Source of the DNA: Chaetoceros tenuissimus | Lineage: Eukaryota > Bacillariophyta > Thalassiosirophyceae > Chaetocerotales > Chaetocerotaceae | DNA: 64,000 nt | Reading direction: 5' to 3' | Assembly (NCBI GenBank): GCA_021927905.1 | Contig: BLLK01000062.1 | Coordinates: 2,294,001 to 2,358,000 of the forward strand | Shown here: piece after piece, positions 60,671 to 64,000 of the stretch | Layout of the letters: the number at the start of each line of letters is the position of its first letter | Numbering within the stretch: the first letter of the stretch is position 1 | Notes under the pieces: model-generated | Told to the model about the DNA's origin: nothing | The model's input: the letters and a program-made list of their open reading frames with translations, nothing else | Databases searched by the model: none | Position numbers and translations under genes: made by a program

Positions 60671-61576
60671 CTACTTAGTGAACCTTTTATATTGTAAAAT
60701 CATTGGAGATTCAGTTGCAAAAGTTTCAACTTCCTCAAGAGTCAATGAATCATCTAATGCAACTACTCGATCGTCACTTAGTTTTCCCAAGACCTGAATA
60801 TGATGAACGGAAGGATACGACAGTTTCTGCCCCAGAAATTTCTTTAAATGGCCAATTGTTATTTCGTTCGAGGTACGAAGTAACTCTCTATGCAGTCTTC
60901 GTAAATCTTGCTCTTGGGGATGCTTTCGAAGTACAAAATCTACGAGACTACTTTTTGAAAGCCCCCTGATACCAGTGGGGATCGTTTCTTCAAAGCTCTT
61001 ACTCTCTTTTTTATCCTCTGTATCTATACTCAAAGTAGCCATTGGCGTGGGAGATTTTCTATTTCCTCCATTCCGCCTCAATTCTGCTTGTTTTGATATT
61101 TCTATTTTTCTCCGTTTTGCATATGAATTATTCAACATATTATTCTTGTTCCACATTTCAATTTCATCTTGCTCATATTTTTCCAGCTTGTTTATATCTC
61201 CAAACATGCTTTGCAAAAGTTTGTCATAATCCTTATCGGCGCGCAAGCTTCTCCTAGATGGAATTTTCACTCGACATGAAGGGCATTCCTTCTTCCCTAA
61301 ACGCAAACACTTTTCGATGCATCCACTACAAAATCTGTGTAGGCATTCCATAACGATTGAAGTTTTGTTCATATATCCCAAACAAACTGGGCAACGGAAC
61401 AATGTGTTCAAACTTTTGATTGGCTTTCTGCATGATTCATTCTTAGTCTCTCTAGGTTTTCGTTCAATGTCAAAAAGTGTTAGGTAGGGGACTACAGTTC
61501 TTTCTTGATAACGCGATGCGGGATTATAGCCCTCGGACTTTAGATTGTCACTGGTTTCATTCGTAGATTTAGACAT
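60671..61576 (-). CDS. RING1: RING1/RNF2-type E3 ubiquitin ligase (PRC1-like) with RAWUL-like end
   Basis: Single exon, 301 residues. The RING domain (62-101) is LNTLFRCPVCLGYMNKTSIV, MECLHRFCSGCIEKCLRLGK, KECPSCRVKIPSRRSLRADK, then DYDKLLQSMFGDINKLEKYE, which is the RING1 pattern with its conserved downstream helix. The C-terminal ~85 residues (VDFVLRKHPQEQDLRRLHRE, LLRTSNEITIGHLKKFLGQK, LSYPSVHHIQVLGKLSDDRV) look like a RAWUL ubiquitin-like fold. In animals and plants RING1 proteins monoubiquitylate H2A in Polycomb repressive complex 1, together with a PCGF/BMI1 partner. That partner is not in this window. A basic KRRKIE segment may be a nuclear signal. Confidence 0.85.
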   Translation of the reverse strand: MSKSTNETSDNLKSEGYNPASRYQERTVVPYLTLFDIERKPRETKNESCRKPIKSLNTLFRCPVCLGYMNKTSIVMECLHRFCSGCIEKCLRLGKKECPSCRVKIPSRRSLRADKDYDKLLQSMFGDINKLEKYEQDEIEMWNKNNMLNNSYAKRRKIEISKQAELRRNGGNRKSPTPMATLSIDTEDKKESKSFEETIPTGIRGLSKSSLVDFVLRKHPQEQDLRRLHRELLRTSNEITIGHLKKFLGQKLSYPSVHHIQVLGKLSDDRVVALDDSLTLEEVETFATESPMILQYKRFTK

Positions 61577-61848
61577 GTTGATAGAAGATATGCTATTACA
61601 AGATCATTAATTGTATATAGTTGTAACGTGTAACTTGTAACAGAGCAAGAAGGTAAATGTGTGAAAATGAAAGCATTACCATACATACATGTTCGGTTCA
61701 TCTTATGTACGTACATAGATATACTAGAGTTCAATATATGGCGTCATGAGTGCGTCATAGATTCAGTTACCTAAAGCATTGTTAGTATGATAGTCTCTCG
61801 GCAAATTTTTCTCTATAGGAAACTTCATATTTGTTTTGATAATTAAAA
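61577..61848. promoter_or_regulatory. RING1-type upstream region with palindrome and TGACGC pair
   Basis: 272 nt between two leftward genes. Carries a perfect 14-bp palindrome (TATGTACGTACATA, 61705-61718) about 130 nt upstream of the start, and two GCGTCAT copies (61741-61747 and 61752-61758), 11 bp apart, i.e. TGACGC sites on the same face of the helix. Confidence 0.4.
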
Positions 61849-63066
61849 TTACTTTGCTTCACTATTCATGTGCATTTCTATCAAATTTTGGAGTGTATTT
61901 CCTTTCTTCAGTTTGTAGGTGATGGTTCTCTTTAAATAGTACAATGGATCCATTTCTAGGTTCTGGATAATGTCGGAAACCAAATGACCACGCTCTACAG
62001 TGGAACCAACTTCATTCTCTAGTCTAGTAAAATGAACATGAAAATGATAAAACTGTGGATGATAGTGTACAAAGCATCTGATCTGATCCCTTTTTACCCC
62101 ATAGATACTTTCGATAGCTTCATAGCCTTCTTCCTCCATTGACTTGAGCATTGGTATGTGTTCTCTTCTCAAATCTCTCAAAGAAGCAATTCCTTTGCAT
62201 TTGGTAATTCCTAAGCAATACAACTCTTCAACTGACGGGTGTTGAAACCATTCTTTTCGTGGTGTTGTGAGAGGGGGTGGATGTGATCTCCACTTTGTAT
62301 CTATGTTTACAATGAAGTCTTCATGATTTACCAATAGCCTTTCCTTCTCCTTCTTCACTTCGATCACATTCGCGATCCATCCCAAACTTCCACTATCAAC
62401 GATTGACTGAATATATGGCTTCGTAACTTTCTCATAAAGTTCTGGTGTTTCATGAATCAAGATTGAGCCGAGGGAGGGCATTGCTCTAAAAATTTGTTTT
62501 TCGCTTGCAGGAGAAATTAATTCAACATCAAATGTGCCATATATTTTCATCGCATCTTGAACTGATAAAGACATCCCTTCTACATTGTTTGCCACCTTTT
62601 CTGTAGGATTTGCAGTATAGTAACTGTACTCTGCACCACTTTCACTTTTTAAAACAAACTCGTACTGAGAAAGAAACGACATAATATCTTGCGATGCTTC
62701 CGGTTTATGTTGCAACAATTTCAATTCAGGTTTACCATTTTCATCTGATGATAATACAGGATTGCTACCCAGTAAAATCTTGTGAAACGGAATCACAGTG
62801 AGCTTTAGAAGAGACTGCACTGTTTTCTCCTTCACCTTTTCTTTATCATCATCACATCCATTGGAGCTATAATCAATGTCCACGGTATGAGACATTAATA
62901 GTGTCGCATGCTGGTCGCTGATTGTAAGACTCTGCACTTTAGAGTCCTTTTTGGAAAGGATTGAAATTGGATCTTCTACTGAAATTGGATCTTCTCCTTC
63001 ATTTTTTGCTTTTTTCTCCATTGGCTCATCAATATTGTTCTGCTGCTCCATACTACGTTTCGACAT
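61849..63066 (-). CDS. DCPS: Scavenger mRNA decapping enzyme DcpS
   Basis: Single exon, 405 residues. The C-terminal HIT fold has HYHPQFYHFHVHF, which holds the HxHxH triad that cleaves the cap triphosphate, preceded by GIASLRDLRREHIPMLKSME and followed by PLYYLKRTITYKLKKGNTLQ. The N-terminal domain (LLKLTVIPFHKILLGSNPVL, and SPASEKQIFRAMPSLGSILI, HETPELYEKVTKPYIQS) is the dimer-forming part that closes over m7GpppN. DcpS clears cap remnants after 3'->5' mRNA decay, so it complements the XRN route. A Lys-rich stretch at the start may be a nuclear signal. An 18-nt tandem duplication (near 62967-63000) gives a repeated VEDPIS near residue 30. Head to head with the Whirly-like gene. Confidence 0.92.
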   Translation of the reverse strand: MSKRSMEQQNNIDEPMEKKAKNEGEDPISVEDPISILSKKDSKVQSLTISDQHATLLMSHTVDIDYSSNGCDDDKEKVKEKTVQSLLKLTVIPFHKILLGSNPVLSSDENGKPELKLLQHKPEASQDIMSFLSQYEFVLKSESGAEYSYYTANPTEKVANNVEGMSLSVQDAMKIYGTFDVELISPASEKQIFRAMPSLGSILIHETPELYEKVTKPYIQSIVDSGSLGWIANVIEVKKEKERLLVNHEDFIVNIDTKWRSHPPPLTTPRKEWFQHPSVEELYCLGITKCKGIASLRDLRREHIPMLKSMEEEGYEAIESIYGVKRDQIRCFVHYHPQFYHFHVHFTRLENEVGSTVERGHLVSDIIQNLEMDPLYYLKRTITYKLKKGNTLQNLIEMHMNSEAK

Positions 63067-63425
63067 TTTTTATAGAAGCTCAATTTCTTTTTAGGGTCGA
63101 TGAATAGAAGGAATACGAATAGCTTGTTAGGAATAGGGTTAGAATATGAATACCTATCGATCATAAGGTTTTGAGAGGTTTTGTGATGAGTGATGAAAGA
63201 CGAAAGAGTTTGGTGGAGATGCAATCCCATTTTAGAGTCTCTTAGCCGAGTCAATGATTCTGTCCGACTATAGTCTACCCTACCAAACTTCAACTGTTTG
63301 GATCACAATCACACAAAAAAAACAGGATCGTAGGGAACCATTTCCATTGCTTGTACTGTAATCATAGAGCTTTCAATATTTATAATTTTGTCCATAGCGT
63401 CTCAAGTCCATTAAATTGTTTCAAT
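63067..63425. promoter_or_regulatory. Divergent promoter, DcpS / Whirly-like
   Basis: 359 nt. A poly-A tract (63314-63322) and AT-rich DNA near 63370-63420 lie beside the right-hand gene. No RNA gene recognised. Confidence 0.3.
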
Positions 63426-64000
63426 GCTGTCGAATATTGGAAAAGTAGGCAGAATTTGTGGAGGGCGATCGTTGCTTTTGAGGAATCCTTCGTCGTTGAG
63501 GTCTCATTATTCATCTAGACCTGTTACGCAATTGTTTTCAAGATGTCAAGTTATAGGCTCAAACTCGAACTCATCCAGAGGAGAACAGACTTCAGCACCA
63601 TTACTAAATCAATCAAGGCAATACAGTAATGATGTCAAGAGAGCATTCCCTTCCTACTATGTGTATGGTGATGGCTGTTTTCACATAAAACCAATCATGC
63701 CCAAGTTTAAATCTGTTACACAAGATGGAATATCATTACAGGAAAAGGGGAGAATGCTTCTAGAACTCGCACCTGCAAAAACTGGAAATCAGAGGGGTTT
63801 CAATTGGGAGGAAAAGATTTCATTTGCATTGACAGTGGAGGAAATGGGTCTAATGCTTTCACAATTGCCTCATTATAGAGTAGCATTCGGCAGGAAAATC
63901 GGAGGAGACAATTCTACAGGCTTTAATGGTGCCGGCTATGATTTAGTGAGTGCCCCAGTATCTAATGAATCTATTGACAAAGTACTGATTGCAGATCCGG
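63426..64000 (+). CDS. Whirly-like ssDNA-binding protein, 5' part only
   Basis: Cut by the window end, 191 complete codons are present from the ATG at 63426 (TCAATGCTG). Residues 1-70 are Arg/Ser-rich with few acids (SNIGKVGRICGGRSLLLRNP, SSRPVTQLFSRCQ), like a mitochondrial transit peptide. Residues 73-150 (SYYVYGDGCFHIKPIMPKFK, GRMLLELAPAKTGNQRGFNW, EEKISFALTVEEMGLMLSQL) fit the Whirly fold pattern as I know it from plant WHY proteins (…YKGKAALSxxPxxPxF…GxMLLxFAPA…YDWxxKxxFALSxxExG). Whirlies bind single-stranded DNA as 24-mers and protect organelle genomes. Trypanosome MRP guide-RNA binding proteins share the fold, so that is the alternative. No intron is seen in the visible part. Confidence 0.62.

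Noticed and set aside
1-64000. Transposons, retroelements or virus-derived sequence
   Set aside because: No reverse transcriptase, integrase, transposase, capsid or terminal-repeat signal was seen anywhere.

Overview
This looks like a compact, AT-rich nuclear segment from a diatom, probably a centric one. The signs are: eukaryotic genes with short GT-AG introns (mostly 70-100 nt, often with a GTAAGT donor); several proteins that start with a signal peptide followed by an aromatic residue (…A/S|F…), the signature of import into red-algal-derived complex plastids; a bZIP-PAS transcription factor of the stramenopile type; and an Npl4 homologue with a signal peptide. The genus cannot be fixed from sequence alone. 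I saw no tRNA, rRNA, transposon, viral copy or CRISPR array.

Layout. 0-3.4 kb: EHD-family membrane-remodelling ATPase with a C-terminal membrane helix, facing an arrestin-like protein. 3.8-7.4 kb: a PP28+SAP protein facing an EF-hand/SAM/FN3/TM/zinc-finger protein. 7.4-9.1 kb: the longest gene-free stretch. 9.1-17.2 kb: bZIP-PAS factor, an XRN-type 5'->3' exoribonuclease with a plastid-like presequence, and a plastid-type MATE transporter. 17.3-23.1 kb: cytosolic eS17, mitochondrial uL13m, an ApaG-domain protein, an inositol polyphosphate kinase, Isy1. 23.4-32.6 kb: DPP8/9-like peptidase, a secreted ShKT protein, DNAJC3/p58IPK-like ER co-chaperone, plastid-type FMN-binding oxidase-like protein, NUDIX hydrolase. 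33-45.4 kb: sulfotransferase-like gene with a frame break, ELP3, fibrillarin, Cas1p acyltransferase, an acidic plastid-type membrane protein, an RRM-like mitochondrial-type protein, a 2OG-Fe(II) dioxygenase, a multi-pass membrane protein, an auxin-efflux-carrier family transporter. 45.5-55.6 kb: Npl4-like protein, RPB1 with a YSPTSPA tail, a plastid-type tRNA-Ile lysidine synthetase. 56-64 kb: a Lys-rich protein, NIP30/PSME3IP1-like protein, WDR55, an unknown acidic protein, a RING1-type ubiquitin ligase, DcpS, and the 5' part of a Whirly-like gene cut by the window end.

Genes are mostly arranged as convergent and divergent neighbours with 50-600 nt between them, so many promoters are shared. 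The content is largely information processing (transcription, splicing, rRNA and tRNA modification, RNA decay, translation) and plastid or endomembrane traffic, with no operon-like pathway cluster. The most interesting points are the XRN with a plastid-type presequence, the Npl4 with a signal peptide (a candidate part of the plastid SELMA import machinery), the fibrillarin GAR domain divided by introns with a 48-nt repeat-only exon, a perfect 20-bp palindrome in the middle of an RPB1 intron, a PAS domain that seems to be split by a long low-complexity insert, and the Whirly-like gene at the right edge.
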